A program made the translations under genes and the position numbers. Below the pieces are notes generated by a model. The model was not told the DNA's origin and searched no databases. It worked only from the letters and a program-made list of their open reading frames with translations. A stretch of DNA of 64,000 nucleotides from an uncultured Spirochaetaceae bacterium (lineage in GTDB: Bacteria; Spirochaetota; Spirochaetia; Sphaerochaetales; Sphaerochaetaceae), in the NCBI GenBank assembly GCA_944389975.1, contig CALXOH010000008.1, positions 1-64,000 on the forward strand, written 5' to 3'. This document shows, piece after piece, positions 8,822-17,754 of the stretch; the stretch's first letter is position 1; the number at the start of each line of letters is the position of its first letter.

Positions 8822-9823
8822 TTATTTGTTCATTGCTTCTGCAACTGCAACGGCAACTGCAACGGAAGCGCCGACCATCGGGTTGTTGCCCATTCCGATG
8901 AGGCCCATCATCTCGACGTGTGCCGGAACCGAGGAAGATCCAGCGAACTGGGCGTCAGAGTGCATCCTTCCCATCGTATCCGTCATACCGTAGGAAGCAG
9001 GACCTGCTGCCATGTTGTCCGGATGGAGCGTGCGTCCCGTACCACCGCCGGATGCAACGGAGAAGTACTTCTTGCCTTTCTCCCAGCACTCCTTCTTGTA
9101 AGTTCCTGCAACAGGATGCTGGAACCTGGTCGGGTTGGTGGAGTTACCTGTGATGGATACGTCTACTCCCTCGCGGTGCATTACTGCAACACCTTCGCGT
9201 ACGTCGTCAACGCCATAGCAGAGAACCTGCGCCCTCTCGCCCTTGGAGTATGCAGTCCTGGAGATCTCCTTGAGTTCGCCGGTGAAGTAGTTGAACTCAG
9301 TCTCAACGTGTGTAAAGCCGTTGATTCTGCTGATGATCTTTGCAGCATCCTTTCCAAGTCCGTTCAGGATGACGCGGAGAGGCTCTTTGCGTGCCTTGTT
9401 TGCGTTCCTTGCGATTCCGATTGCGCCCTCAGCGGCAGCGAAAGACTCGTGGCCTGCGAGGAAGCAGAAACACTTGGTCTCGTCGGAAAGAAGCATTGCA
9501 GCGAGGTTTCCATGACCGAGTCCCACCTTCCTGTCTTCCGCAACAGAACCAGGAATGCAGAATGCCTGGAGTCCTTCGCCGATGCTCTTTGCAACATCGT
9601 AAGCTGTCTTGTCGCCCTTCTTGATTGCGATTGCAGCGCCGGTGATATATGCCCAGCAAGCGTTCTCAAAACAAATCGGCTGTACGCCCTTGACGATCGA
9701 GTATACGTCAACGCCCTTCTCGTCACAGAGCTTCTTCGCTTCCTCGATTGAGGAAATACCATAAGAATTCAAAACTTTGTTGATCTTGTCGATCCTGCGT
9801 TCGTAGCCTTCAAACAATGCCAT
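8822..9823 (-). CDS. GGGtGRT family protein
   Basis: A 333-residue protein that carries the family's name motif SVASGGGTGRTLHPDN near residue 265. It has other conserved-looking stretches, CFLAGHESFAAAEGAIGIARN and VDVSITGNSTNPTRFQHPVAGTYKKECWEKGKK, and an Ala/Val-rich C-terminal helix. No signal peptide or membrane span is seen. Members are found mainly in anaerobes, next to a NifU-like Fe-S scaffold, exactly as here (18 bp apart), but no biochemical role is established to my knowledge. ATG 9823 (MALFEG) has GGAGG eight bases upstream; the longer frame to 9841 uses a weaker start. A strong terminator follows, so this is a closed two-gene operon. Confidence 0.88.
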   Translation of the reverse strand: MALFEGYERRIDKINKVLNSYGISSIEEAKKLCDEKGVDVYSIVKGVQPICFENACWAYITGAAIAIKKGDKTAYDVAKSIGEGLQAFCIPGSVAEDRKVGLGHGNLAAMLLSDETKCFCFLAGHESFAAAEGAIGIARNANKARKEPLRVILNGLGKDAAKIISRINGFTHVETEFNYFTGELKEISRTAYSKGERAQVLCYGVDDVREGVAVMHREGVDVSITGNSTNPTRFQHPVAGTYKKECWEKGKKYFSVASGGGTGRTLHPDNMAAGPASYGMTDTMGRMHSDAQFAGSSSVPAHVEMMGLIGMGNNPMVGASVAVAVAVAEAMNK

Positions 9824-9841
9824 TTTGCGTTCCTCCCTCAA

Positions 9842-10534
9842 TCACTCTTTCCTGGGATCAATGAACTTGACCCCTTCGCTGAAGCGACCATAGGTCTTCT
9901 TTGCATCCTCAAGAGCCTTTGCAGGATCAACACCCTTCTTTACAGCATCCATGAAGACACCCATGTTCACATACTCGTAACCGATGATCTCGTTGTTCTC
10001 ATCAAGTGCCTGGCGAAGGATATAACCTTCAGCAAGGTTGAGATACCTTGGTCCCTTGAGCTTTGTGGAATAGCATGTTCCGACCTGCGAGCATGTTCCC
10101 TTTCCGAGGTCCTCGAGTCCAGCGCCGATTACAAGGCCGTCCTCGCTGAACGCGCTCTGGCTACGACCATATACGATCTGGAGGAAAAGCTCCCTCATTG
10201 CCGTGTTGATTGCATCACAGACCAAGTCGGTGTTCACTGCCTCGAGAACAGTCCTTCCTACGATTGCTTCGCTTGCCATTGCCGCCGAGTGCGTCATTCC
10301 CGAACATCCAAGTGTCTCGATGAGAGCCTCTTCGATGATTCCGTTCTTGATGTTGAGCGTGAGCTTGCATGCTCCCTGCTGCGGAGCGCACCAGCCTACG
10401 CCATGAGTAAGACCGGAAATATCCTTGATTTCCTTGGCATAAACCCACTTTCCTTCCTCGGGAATAGGAGCGCAGCCGTGATGGGCACCACATGTGACCT
10501 TGCACATGTTCTCAACTTCTTTTGAGTAGTTCAT
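9842..10534 (-). CDS. NifU-like iron-sulfur cluster assembly scaffold protein
   Basis: A 230-residue protein related to the NifU/IscU N-terminal scaffold domain. The pattern LIETLGCSGMTHSAAMASEAIVGR corresponds to the scaffold's GCGAAIASSS-like segment. Other cysteines lie at the N-terminus (MCKVTCGAHHGCAP), in GWCAPQQGAC and in GTCSQVGTCYSTKLKGP, giving an unusually Cys-rich protein that could bind a cluster. It is the first gene of a pair with the GGGtGRT protein. No cysteine desulfurase or SUF genes are nearby, so it may serve a dedicated client rather than general Fe-S assembly; that is inference. GAGGG lies ten bases before ATG 10534. Confidence 0.85.
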   Translation of the reverse strand: MNYSKEVENMCKVTCGAHHGCAPIPEEGKWVYAKEIKDISGLTHGVGWCAPQQGACKLTLNIKNGIIEEALIETLGCSGMTHSAAMASEAIVGRTVLEAVNTDLVCDAINTAMRELFLQIVYGRSQSAFSEDGLVIGAGLEDLGKGTCSQVGTCYSTKLKGPRYLNLAEGYILRQALDENNEIIGYEYVNMGVFMDAVKKGVDPAKALEDAKKTYGRFSEGVKFIDPRKE

Positions 10535-10558
10535 ACACTTTCTCCCTCACTACGAATT

Positions 10559-10588
10559 TTATAAGACATTCTTATCTTCTTCTTTCAA
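10559..10588 (-). promoter_or_regulatory. Predicted promoter of the Fe-S scaffold/GGGtGRT operon
   Basis: On the minus strand TTGAAA (10588-10583) and TTATAA (10564-10559) are 18 bp apart, about 25 bp before the start codon. It is a good vegetative-sigma match; no operator is recognised. Confidence 0.5.
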
Positions 10589-10655
10589 GAGTGCTTCAAA
10601 CCAATATTATTACATTTAACTGGTTTCGGTATAGTACGAAAAATGCAATATTCCA

Positions 10656-11060
10656 TCAGCCGTTCTGAGCTTTGAACGCGGCAACAGCATCCTCCGCCCT
10701 CTTTCGGAGGCCTTCGCCCGAGACTGCCGGGGAGAAAATGCAAAGTGCGCGCAATACCCCTCTCCCTGTGTTTCTTATCTGATGCATCTCCCCCGGAAGT
10801 GCACATATCATAGAATCGGGTACGAAATCATACCAGACTCCGTTTATCGAGGCTTTGCCGCTTCCGGAAAGGCAATACATCGCTTCAGTTGCATCGTCGT
10901 GCTTATGCTCATCGACCTCGGCACCCTCTTCCCACTCCGTCATGTGGATTGAGAAATCTATAGGCCTTTTCTCGATATCCGTAGTCATTATCGGGGTCAT
11001 CGTCCTGTTGAAAGGGGATGGCACCTTGATTGCATTCTTCTCATCGTACTTGAGATACAT
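10656..11060 (-). CDS. Cupin-domain protein
   Basis: A small 134-residue single-domain cupin. The first metal-binding motif is EVDEHKHDDATEAMYCLSGSG (H-x-H with a following Glu) and the second is ALPGEMHQIRNTGRGVLRAL, with a conserved His. Such proteins bind a divalent metal and act as isomerases, dioxygenases or ligand sensors; nothing here discriminates between these. AGGAGA precedes ATG 11060. The next gene upstream (NTPase) is 36 bp away on the same strand, so the two may be cotranscribed, without an obvious functional link. Confidence 0.8.
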   Translation of the reverse strand: MYLKYDEKNAIKVPSPFNRTMTPIMTTDIEKRPIDFSIHMTEWEEGAEVDEHKHDDATEAMYCLSGSGKASINGVWYDFVPDSMICALPGEMHQIRNTGRGVLRALCIFSPAVSGEGLRKRAEDAVAAFKAQNG

Positions 11061-11096
11061 ATTCTTGTTTCTCCTTTTTTCTTTTCCCCGATTCTA

Positions 11097-11567
11097 CTAC
11101 AAAGTAGAAGATTTTTCGATCGGGAGGAATTGCGATACATCGATCACCTGTGCACTCGTTATTCCAAAGGCTTCGATGACTTTGTCCAGAAATGCCTTTC
11201 TCACCGAAAGCGTCAGCTTCACATCCCTTTTCAAAAGCACTTTCAAGGAAGGGGAAAAGCCCGAGCCCGAAACTTCCATCATCCCGACTTCATCTATGAA
11301 TACGTCGCCCGAACGAATCTTCTCCAACTCCCCGTTCGCCCACTCAAGTGCATCGGGATTGCAATACCACTCCTTGAACTTCTTGTCAAAGACAGGTTCG
11401 GATGAAAGGAAAAGCCTCTCTTCCCCAGTTTCGACGTTCTTCAGGTAATACCCATCACTCCGATGGATGCTCAAAAATCCCCCCGCGCAATCTGAAAGCG
11501 CCATCAAAGTCGAGATGTACGTCGACTTTCCCCCTCCCTTTTCCCCCGTGACTATTACAATATCCAT
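11097..11567 (-). CDS. Small P-loop nucleoside-triphosphatase (THEP1-like)
   Basis: A 156-residue P-loop protein with Walker A GEKGGGKST at residue 8 and Walker B DVFIDEVGMMEVSG near residue 95. The order and spacing match the THEP1/DUF265 nucleoside-triphosphatase family, which hydrolyses NTPs with low specificity and an unclear physiological role. The acidic pair in Walker B and the following Gly-Phe-Ser stretch are intact. It is shorter than usual (about 170-190 residues). ATG 11567 has only a weak ribosome site. A MobB-like role is an alternative. Confidence 0.7.
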   Translation of the reverse strand: MDIVIVTGEKGGGKSTYISTLMALSDCAGGFLSIHRSDGYYLKNVETGEERLFLSSEPVFDKKFKEWYCNPDALEWANGELEKIRSGDVFIDEVGMMEVSGSGFSPSLKVLLKRDVKLTLSVRKAFLDKVIEAFGITSAQVIDVSQFLPIEKSSTL

Positions 11568-11634
11568 ATGAATACCAACTCTACACCCGCTATCTTATTC
11601 TTCTCTGGATGAACGGGAAACCACCATCGCAAAG

Positions 11635-11665
11635 AAAAACCCGGTTGCCGTCAAAAGCAACCGGG
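11635..11665 (-). terminator. Intrinsic terminator of the LacI-controlled operon
   Basis: Minus-strand stem CCCGGTTGC / GCAACCGGG (9 bp, loop TTTTGACG-like) followed by TTTTTC, 12 bp beyond the stop of the aldehyde dehydrogenase gene. Confidence 0.9.
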
Positions 11666-11676
11666 GAGAGGGGAAA

Positions 11677-13107
11677 TCAATCCAGAAGTCCCTTGAAATA
11701 TTCCATTTTCCCGGGGACGTCTCCAAACAATTCCTTGTCTGTCGGAACCGTATAGTTCTTTATTTCCCTGGCTACCCACGTGGTATTGATGTAGTTCTTC
11801 CACGTGATGTTCTCGGAAGTGATGTTTCCACCCCAGGTACCGCATCCAAGATTTATCGTGAACGGCATTCCGTTGTTCCAGTTGCCGGCATTGGATAATC
11901 CGACTGTCATATTCACCGCGACCCTGCTCGTATGAGTCGAAAGAGCGTATTTCAATATATGGTCGTCGTTCTTACTATGGATTCCGCACGAGTGACCTGC
12001 ACCGCTATAGTTTTGTATGCCATTCACCAAGGCAATGGCATCGTCAAACGTATCATATTTGTATGCAGTAACGACAACGGAAAGCTTCTCCCCTGAAAAT
12101 GGATAATCGATCCCGTATCCGGTTTCTTCGACGATTATCCACGTTCTATCGTCGGGAATCGAGAAACCTGCACGCCTTGCCATCTCTGGTGCGGGAAGGC
12201 AGATCGCATCAGGATTAAGCTTCCTCGGCCCCTTCCATAAAAATGCCTGCAGCCTTGCTTTCTCCTCCGCGTTGCATATGTATGCACCGGTTTCAACCGA
12301 CGCTTTCAACATATCGTCATATATATCTTTCTGGATGACCATGGCATTTTCCGTCGAGCATCCGATTGCATAATCATTAAGCTGTGCAGTCATGATCTTT
12401 TCAGCGGCGTCCTTCAAATCCGCTGTTTCATCGATGACGACGACAACATTCCCGGCTCCCACTCCGAATGCAGGGGTACCGGATGAATATGCGGCCTTGA
12501 CCATGGGAGCTCCGCCGGTGGCGACAATGAGGTCCGCTTCTTCCATCAGGGCAGTCGTCTTCTCCATGGAAGGCTCTTCGATGCAGATCACGAGATCCTC
12601 AGGGTAACCCATGTTTTTCAAAAGGTGCCTGATGTCTTCCGCACACTGCCATGTACAATGTTTCGCCCTCGGGTGTGGAGAGAATACAGTAGCGTTTTTC
12701 CCCATTATGGCGTTCATAGCTCCAATGAACACGACTCCCATTGGAACTGTTGTCGGTACAAGGGATGCGACAACCCCTACAGGTTTTGCAATCTTCACGA
12801 GTTGTTTCTCTTCATCCACGTCGACCACGCCTACAGTCCTTGCATTGTTGTGATCCCTGGAAATCCCCCTGGCCCTTGCCTTGGTTCGTGCGATCTTGCT
12901 TTCCAATCTCCCCATCTTCGTCTCTTCGTAATTGATTTCCGCCCATTCCTCCGCTTTGTTTACGGCAAGCCATCCAATTGCCTTCGAAATGGTTCGAACA
13001 TCGTCCTGGGTAAGATCCTTTATCGCATCCATTGCAACCTTTCCCCGTTCCACCAAGCCTTTCACATAGGCACGCGTATCTTCGCTTACTTCTCTTGAAA
13101 CTGCCAT
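11677..13107 (-). CDS. Acylating aldehyde dehydrogenase (CoA-dependent)
   Basis: A 476-residue NAD(P)+-dependent dehydrogenase of the CoA-acylating branch (AdhE N-terminal domain, EutE, MhpF, sulfoacetaldehyde dehydrogenase SauS). It oxidises an aldehyde to an acyl-CoA. Visible are the nucleotide-fold segment VASLVPTTVPMGVVF, the glycine-rich FGVGAGNVVVVIDETAD and the nucleophile in NDYAIGCSTENAMVIQ. The C-terminal GMPFTINLGCGTWGGNITSENI resembles AdhE-type enzymes. ATG 13107 follows GGAGG by eight bases; the longer frame from 13125 overlaps citE and reads the ribosome site as protein. It is the last gene of the transketolase-TRAP-lyase operon, so its aldehyde is probably a product of an upstream step. 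The substrate is unproven. Confidence 0.85.
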   Translation of the reverse strand: MAVSREVSEDTRAYVKGLVERGKVAMDAIKDLTQDDVRTISKAIGWLAVNKAEEWAEINYEETKMGRLESKIARTKARARGISRDHNNARTVGVVDVDEEKQLVKIAKPVGVVASLVPTTVPMGVVFIGAMNAIMGKNATVFSPHPRAKHCTWQCAEDIRHLLKNMGYPEDLVICIEEPSMEKTTALMEEADLIVATGGAPMVKAAYSSGTPAFGVGAGNVVVVIDETADLKDAAEKIMTAQLNDYAIGCSTENAMVIQKDIYDDMLKASVETGAYICNAEEKARLQAFLWKGPRKLNPDAICLPAPEMARRAGFSIPDDRTWIIVEETGYGIDYPFSGEKLSVVVTAYKYDTFDDAIALVNGIQNYSGAGHSCGIHSKNDDHILKYALSTHTSRVAVNMTVGLSNAGNWNNGMPFTINLGCGTWGGNITSENITWKNYINTTWVAREIKNYTVPTDKELFGDVPGKMEYFKGLLD

Positions 13108-13121
13108 TCTTACTCCTCCTT

Positions 13122-13982
13122 TCATAAATTTCCAATGGCTTTGTAACGCTCGAGCAATCCCCTTGCCCGTTCAGCTACAGGGGAATCAACCATCTTGCCT
13201 TTATAGCTGAATGCCCCTTTCCCATCTTTCCTCGCCAGATCGAAAAGTTTCAAAAGTTCTTCAGCTTCCTCCGCATCTTCCTTTCCGGGCGAGAAAACCT
13301 CATTGATCACGTCTATGTGGGATGGATGTATGCAGACTTTGCCTGTAAAGCCAAGGCTTTTTGCCAACCGGGCATCGCGTCTCAACCCATCGATGTCTTT
13401 GACCGACGTGTATGGGGTATCCAAGACATCGACTTTCATGGCTTTTGCTGCAAAGACCAACATTTCCCGTGCATAAAGTATTTCATTGCCGTCTCCGGTA
13501 CGCTTTACTTCCATCTCTCTTGTCAGATCCTCAGCTCCGAGCTGTACTCCATCAATGAACCCGGAGAGCCCCAGAATTTCATATGCATCCACAATGGACG
13601 CCGGAGTCTCTATCAAAGGAATCATCCTTACTCCACCAGGAGAAAGAGCATGCATGAGTGTGGAGAGTGCGGAAACCGAAACCCTGTCCGCCTTTGGAAG
13701 GATTATCGCATCTGGAGAAAGAGGAAGGATTTTTATCATATCCTCCACCCCCCAAGGTGTATCCGGGCTGTTTATCCGGACAATCACTTCTTTTTTCCCA
13801 TAGGCTTTCCCTTTCAGCCGTTCCTCCACATTCTTTCTTGCTTTTTCCTTCTCCTCGGGACTTACTGAATCCTCAAGATCGAAGATCACTGCATCCGCGT
13901 CCACCGCGATCGCCTTGTCAAGCATCTTCTCCGAGCTGGAGGGAACGTACAAGAGCGAACGTCGCAAAAACCTGTCACTCAT
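13122..13982 (-). CDS. HpcH/HpaI aldolase-citrate lyase beta (CitE-like) family lyase
   Basis: A 286-residue TIM-barrel lyase with family motifs RRSLLYVPSSSEKMLDKA at the N-terminus, DADAVIFDLEDSVSPEEKEKAR (metal/CoA region), IPLIETPASIVDAYEI (catalytic Glu), LGAEDLTREM (Asp) and GKVCIHPSHIDVIN. These enzymes cleave or condense beta-hydroxyacyl-CoA or citryl/malyl thioesters. No CitF or CitD is present, so this is not a citrate lyase complex; a malyl-CoA lyase-like role together with the acylating aldehyde dehydrogenase is plausible. ATG 13982 has GGAGG within the dctM stop region, so translation is probably coupled. Family certain, substrate unknown. Confidence 0.85.
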   Translation of the reverse strand: MSDRFLRRSLLYVPSSSEKMLDKAIAVDADAVIFDLEDSVSPEEKEKARKNVEERLKGKAYGKKEVIVRINSPDTPWGVEDMIKILPLSPDAIILPKADRVSVSALSTLMHALSPGGVRMIPLIETPASIVDAYEILGLSGFIDGVQLGAEDLTREMEVKRTGDGNEILYAREMLVFAAKAMKVDVLDTPYTSVKDIDGLRRDARLAKSLGFTGKVCIHPSHIDVINEVFSPGKEDAEEAEELLKLFDLARKDGKGAFSYKGKMVDSPVAERARGLLERYKAIGNL

Positions 13983-13991
13983 GGCAACCTC

Positions 13992-15267
13992 CTAGCCGAA
14001 CACAAGGTTCGGAAGCCATGTAACCGTTGCCGGCACGAATGAAACGATGAAAAGCGAGATGATCAGGGCCATCAGATACGGGAATATCCTCTTGACGATC
14101 GTTGCGAAAGTAAGGGATGTGATCGACTGCAGGATATACAGGCATATGCCTACAGGCGGCGTTATAAGACCGATCATCAGGTTGAGAACCATTATGATTC
14201 CAAAGTGCACGGGATCGACACCGAAGGATGTCATGATCGGCAAAAGCACGGGAACGAGGATTATCAACGCCGCACCTGCCTCCATGAAGCATCCGACGAT
14301 CAGAAGGAAGATGTTGACTACGATCAGGGCCGCCCACTTGGAATGTATGAACGTCTCGAAGAACGTCAGCACCAACTGCGGGATCTGTTCGTTTGCCATG
14401 ATCCATCCGAACACCTGGGCTGCACAAAGTATGGACATCGTTGGAATCGTCGTACGTACAGTCTCGATCAGTACTTCCTTGAACTGCCTTATCGTCATCT
14501 GTTTGTAGATGAACGCGAGTGCAAGGGAATAAAGGATTGCGATCACTGCCGACTCTGTCGGTGTCACGAAACCCGTAAAGGTTCCGAAAAGTATGATAAC
14601 AGGGGGTCAGAAGTGACAGGAACGACCTTCCAAGCGTCTTGAAAAGTACCCTGAAACCTTCCCATTTCTCCCTGGGATATCCATTTCTCAACGCTTCGAT
14701 GGTGACCATTACCGCAAGGCACACAGCCATTATCACCCCGGGAATCGCCCCGCCGAGGAATAGCTGTCCGATCGATACGGATGCTGCCACGCCATATAGC
14801 ACGCAGGGAATCGAAGGAGGGATAATCGGGCCTATTATCGAGCTTGCGCCGGTGATGGCTGCTGCAAACCCCTCGTCATAGCCGGCATCCTTCATGGCCT
14901 TTATCTCTATCTTTCCCAATCCGGCACAGTCTGCTACGGCAGATCCGGACATGCCGGCAAAGATTACCGATGCCAGTATGTTCGCGTGTCCCAGACCACC
15001 CGGGATATGACCTACCGCCTTGTTTGCGAAATTGAATATCCTGTCGGTGACTCCACCATAGTTCATGATGTTGCTTGCAAGTATGAAGAAAGGGATCGCA
15101 AGAAGCACGAACTGGTTCGCACCTGCCACCAGACGTTGTGCGACGAGCATGAACGAAAGTCCTTCCACAAGGAAATATATCCCTGAGCAGAACAACATCG
15201 AGAATGCAACCGATCCATTCAGGAGAAGAACGGCAAGAAATATAATGAAGAAAAGTCCCATGTTCAT
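13992..15267 (-). pseudogene. dctM: TRAP transporter large permease DctM, with a +1 frameshift
   Basis: The N-terminal part (15267 to about 14606; starts MNMGLFFIIFLAVLLL, contains FAGMSGSAVADCAGLGKIEIKAM and SIIGPIIPPSIP) and the C-terminal part (about 14600 to 13992; GFVTPTESAVIAILY, NLMIGLITPPVG) together make a normal length DctM of about 425 residues with 12 membrane segments. They lie in different frames. The break is at a run of five Cs on the coding strand (14602-14606): with four Cs the frame reads TPVIILFGTFTGFVTPTES without interruption. It could be a sequencing error, a phase-variable or real mutation, or +1 slippage on CCC. All other residues look conserved, so decay is recent or absent. 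GGAGG precedes ATG 15267. Confidence 0.8.
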
Positions 15268-15270
15268 TTG

Positions 15271-15750
15271 TCACTCCTCCTTTCCCTTCAAAAGGACCAG
15301 AAAATTGTAGAATAGATGGATCACTATCAATACGGAGGCGATCAGCACCCCGCTGTAGACATATGAAAACGGCAGATGAAGCGCTGTAGAGCGTATCCTG
15401 TCCTGGGCGATCATGAATTTGAACGAGTACGGAATCAGGTACAGGAAGAACGCAAGCGTCATCACGGAAAGAATAATGTCTATCACCCTGTGGACTTTCT
15501 CAGGCATCATGTTGACGAACATTTCAACCCTTACGTGGTCATGCTTGGTGACGCAGTACCCTACCGCGAAGCTTATCATCCATATGAATACGAACCTTGC
15601 AAGCTCTTCCGTCCATACTATCGGGGAATGGAAGAAATAACGCGAGATTATCCCCAGTGATGTGACAACGATGAGTACCATCAGGAGCGACAGAGTGATC
15701 CACTCCTCGATCTTGCATAGGATATCGATTAATTTCTTGTATTTCCTCAT
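15271..15750 (-). CDS. dctQ: TRAP transporter small permease DctQ
   Basis: A 159-residue inner-membrane protein with four hydrophobic helices (about 15-35, 45-67, 88-108 and 125-150) and the DctQ-type pattern SRYFFHSPIVWTEELARFVFIWMISFAVG. It pairs with DctM to form the sodium-coupled translocating unit. It lies 3 bp before dctM and 59 bp after dctP, with a strong hairpin in the dctP-dctQ gap. The intact gene argues that the dctM frameshift is not part of general decay of the operon. Confidence 0.88.
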   Translation of the reverse strand: MRKYKKLIDILCKIEEWITLSLLMVLIVVTSLGIISRYFFHSPIVWTEELARFVFIWMISFAVGYCVTKHDHVRVEMFVNMMPEKVHRVIDIILSVMTLAFFLYLIPYSFKFMIAQDRIRSTALHLPFSYVYSGVLIASVLIVIHLFYNFLVLLKGKEE

Positions 15751-15773
15751 TTACAAAACCTTTCACTTTATCT

Positions 15774-15799
15774 CGGGGTCCGGATGATCTCCGGCCCCG
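15774..15799 (-). other. Intercistronic hairpin downstream of dctP
   Basis: CGGGGCCGGA / TCCGGACCCCG on the minus strand pair into a 10-bp stem with one bulged A and a 5-base loop. No U-run follows, so it is more likely an mRNA-stabilising or partly attenuating structure that favours the receptor gene over dctQM. Confidence 0.6.
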
Positions 15800-15809
15800 G
15801 TCGGAACTC

Positions 15810-16805
15810 TCAGACTTCGACGCTTTCAATCACATCCACAATCCCCGGCATCCAGCGTGGGCTGAACTCGTCTATGACGTTTTGCGCGTTGGCCCTGAAG
15901 GAATCGATATCCGGTGTGACCACCTTCATGCCATAGCCCTGGAGCTCTTCAAGCATGCTTTCTTCGCTGTCGCTGATCGCATTCGATGCTGCGACCACCG
16001 CATTGTCGACTGCAGTCTGCACGATATCTTTGATATCATCAGGAAGTGCCTGCCACTTTGACTCAGGCATTGCAAAACACACGACCGCAGTAACGTGTCC
16101 GGTGAGCACAAGCCTGTTCTGGACTTCGTAGAACTTCATGGCGATGATGTTTGCAAGGGGGTTCTCCTGTCCGTCGACAACACCCTGCTGCAATCCAAGA
16201 TACAACTCTCCGTATGCAAGCGGCGTCGGGCTTGCCCCAAGTGCGCGCCCGGTGGCAATCGAGATCTCGCTGTCGATGACGCGGAGCTTGAATCCGTTTA
16301 AATCCCCAGGCGTCATGACATCGATGTTGTTGCATGTGAGGTGGCGGGTACCGAAATAGTAGGTTCCGAGAACACGGATATTTGTCTCTTCAGCCATCTT
16401 GTTCCACATCTCTTCAGAAGCAGGTCCGTTTGCGAAAGCCAATGCATGCTCGGGACTTCTGAAGATGTATGGCGCATCAAACAGCCCGAGCGTAGGGAAA
16501 TAGATTGCAAGAGCACTCGGCCCGGGAGAGCCAAGGATGTCGTTCATGTCGTTCGCGATCATGTCGACCATCTCCTTCTCGTTTCCAAGCTGTTCTGAAA
16601 AATATGCCGTCGCCTTTATCCTTCCCCCGCCTTTTTCGTTCAACTCATCAACAAGGCCCTGATATGCCGGTCCTACAACGTGCGACGCGGGCTGGTTTGT
16701 CGCGAAATTGATCGTATAGACTTCGCTGTCGGATCCACCGCCTGCGAATGCCACGAATGCACCGAATGACAAAAATGCCAAAACCAATAGAACTTTCCTG
16801 AACAT
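15810..16805 (-). CDS. dctP: TRAP transporter periplasmic solute-binding protein DctP
   Basis: A receptor of about 331 residues with a signal peptide (hydrophobic core VLLVLAFLSFGAFVAFA, cleavage likely before GGGSDSE). The mature part has DctP-family features: INFATNQPASH, FSEQLGNEKEMVDMI and the substrate-clamping segment LRVIDSEISIATGRALGASPTPLAYGELYLGLQQGVVDGQENP, whose Arg anchors a carboxylate in the family. It delivers an organic acid to DctQM. ATG 16805 is preferred: GGAGG lies nine bases upstream, inside the end of the transketolase gene; the GTG at 16811 is poorly placed. The ligand is probably a hydroxy- or sulfo-carboxylate, but cannot be named. Confidence 0.9.
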   Translation of the reverse strand: MFRKVLLVLAFLSFGAFVAFAGGGSDSEVYTINFATNQPASHVVGPAYQGLVDELNEKGGGRIKATAYFSEQLGNEKEMVDMIANDMNDILGSPGPSALAIYFPTLGLFDAPYIFRSPEHALAFANGPASEEMWNKMAEETNIRVLGTYYFGTRHLTCNNIDVMTPGDLNGFKLRVIDSEISIATGRALGASPTPLAYGELYLGLQQGVVDGQENPLANIIAMKFYEVQNRLVLTGHVTAVVCFAMPESKWQALPDDIKDIVQTAVDNAVVAASNAISDSEESMLEELQGYGMKVVTPDIDSFRANAQNVIDEFSPRWMPGIVDVIESVEV

Positions 16806-16807
16806 GA

Positions 16808-17752
16808 TCACTGTCCTCCTTTTTTTCTGATACCCGAACGGATGACCTCCACCATCCCGTCCGAATCGATTCCATATTTATGCATCATGTAGTCAAGTGT
16901 CGCAGTCTCTCCGAAATGATCCTGGAAACCAAGCCTCGTAACCTTTCCCGGAACAGTTTCTGCAGCTACTGCGCACACTGCCATTCCAAGCCCGTTTATC
17001 ACCGAATGGTTTTCGGCCGTCACTATCCACCCCGTTTTTTCCATCGCCATCTGGATTGCAGCCTTGTCAATCGGCTTTATCGTCGGCATATGAAGGTGCA
17101 GTACGCTTATTCCATCCTTCCTCAATCTCTCGACAGCCAATATCCCCTGGTATGTAGTCAAACCGGTCGTTATGAGTGCGACATCACTGCCGGATGAGAG
17201 AATCTCGGCTTTGTTGAAAGTGAAAGTGTAATCCGATGAATGAAATACAGGGAACTTTCCTTTGTTTGCCCTTATGTATACAGGCCCTTCGTGTCCGGCC
17301 GCAAACTCAAGTATTTTTTCATATTCGACAGCATCTCCCGGATCGAATACAAGCATACGTGGAATCGCCCTCATCGCAGCTATGTCGAGCACGGAAATAT
17401 GCGTTCCCCCGTTCTTCTCACTCGTTATTCCCGCATATGTTCCGATCAGTTTCACATTCTCATTGTTGTATCCGACGGAATTCACGACCTGATCAAGCGC
17501 ACGCTGGGACATGAAGCTTGCGAATGTGGATGCAAAAGGTATCTTGCCTACTGCAGCCATGCCGGAAGCAAAACCGACCATGTTCTGCTCAGCCACTCCG
17601 AAATTGTAGTATCGCTCAGGATATTTCTCCTTGAAGGGCACGCTTCCTGACGCCTTTCCCAGATCGGCTTCCAATACAACCAACTCAGGATACTTCTCCG
17701 CAAGCCTCAAGAGAGTCTTTCCATATGTTTCATTCGTATCACGTGTTTCCAT
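16808..17752 (-). CDS. Transketolase, C-terminal subunit
   Basis: A 314-residue protein holding the pyrimidine-binding (PYR) and C-terminal domains of a split transketolase. The motif FGVAEQNMVGFASGMAAVG carries the catalytic Glu that activates thiamine diphosphate; FASTFASFMSQRALDQ and PVYIRANKGKFP follow, then the transketolase C domain (STGVALITTGLTT-like). The partner N-terminal subunit is encoded just upstream with a 2-bp gap. Split transketolases occur in archaea, clostridia and spirochaetes; some act on sugars other than pentose phosphates, such as SqwGH in sulfoquinovose breakdown. Location in a TRAP/lyase operon favours such a dedicated catabolic role. AAGGAG lies seven bases before ATG 17752; the TTG at 17758 is rejected. 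Confidence 0.88.
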   Translation of the reverse strand: METRDTNETYGKTLLRLAEKYPELVVLEADLGKASGSVPFKEKYPERYYNFGVAEQNMVGFASGMAAVGKIPFASTFASFMSQRALDQVVNSVGYNNENVKLIGTYAGITSEKNGGTHISVLDIAAMRAIPRMLVFDPGDAVEYEKILEFAAGHEGPVYIRANKGKFPVFHSSDYTFTFNKAEILSSGSDVALITTGLTTYQGILAVERLRKDGISVLHLHMPTIKPIDKAAIQMAMEKTGWIVTAENHSVINGLGMAVCAVAAETVPGKVTRLGFQDHFGETATLDYMMHKYGIDSDGMVEVIRSGIRKKGGQ

Positions 17753-17754
17753 CT

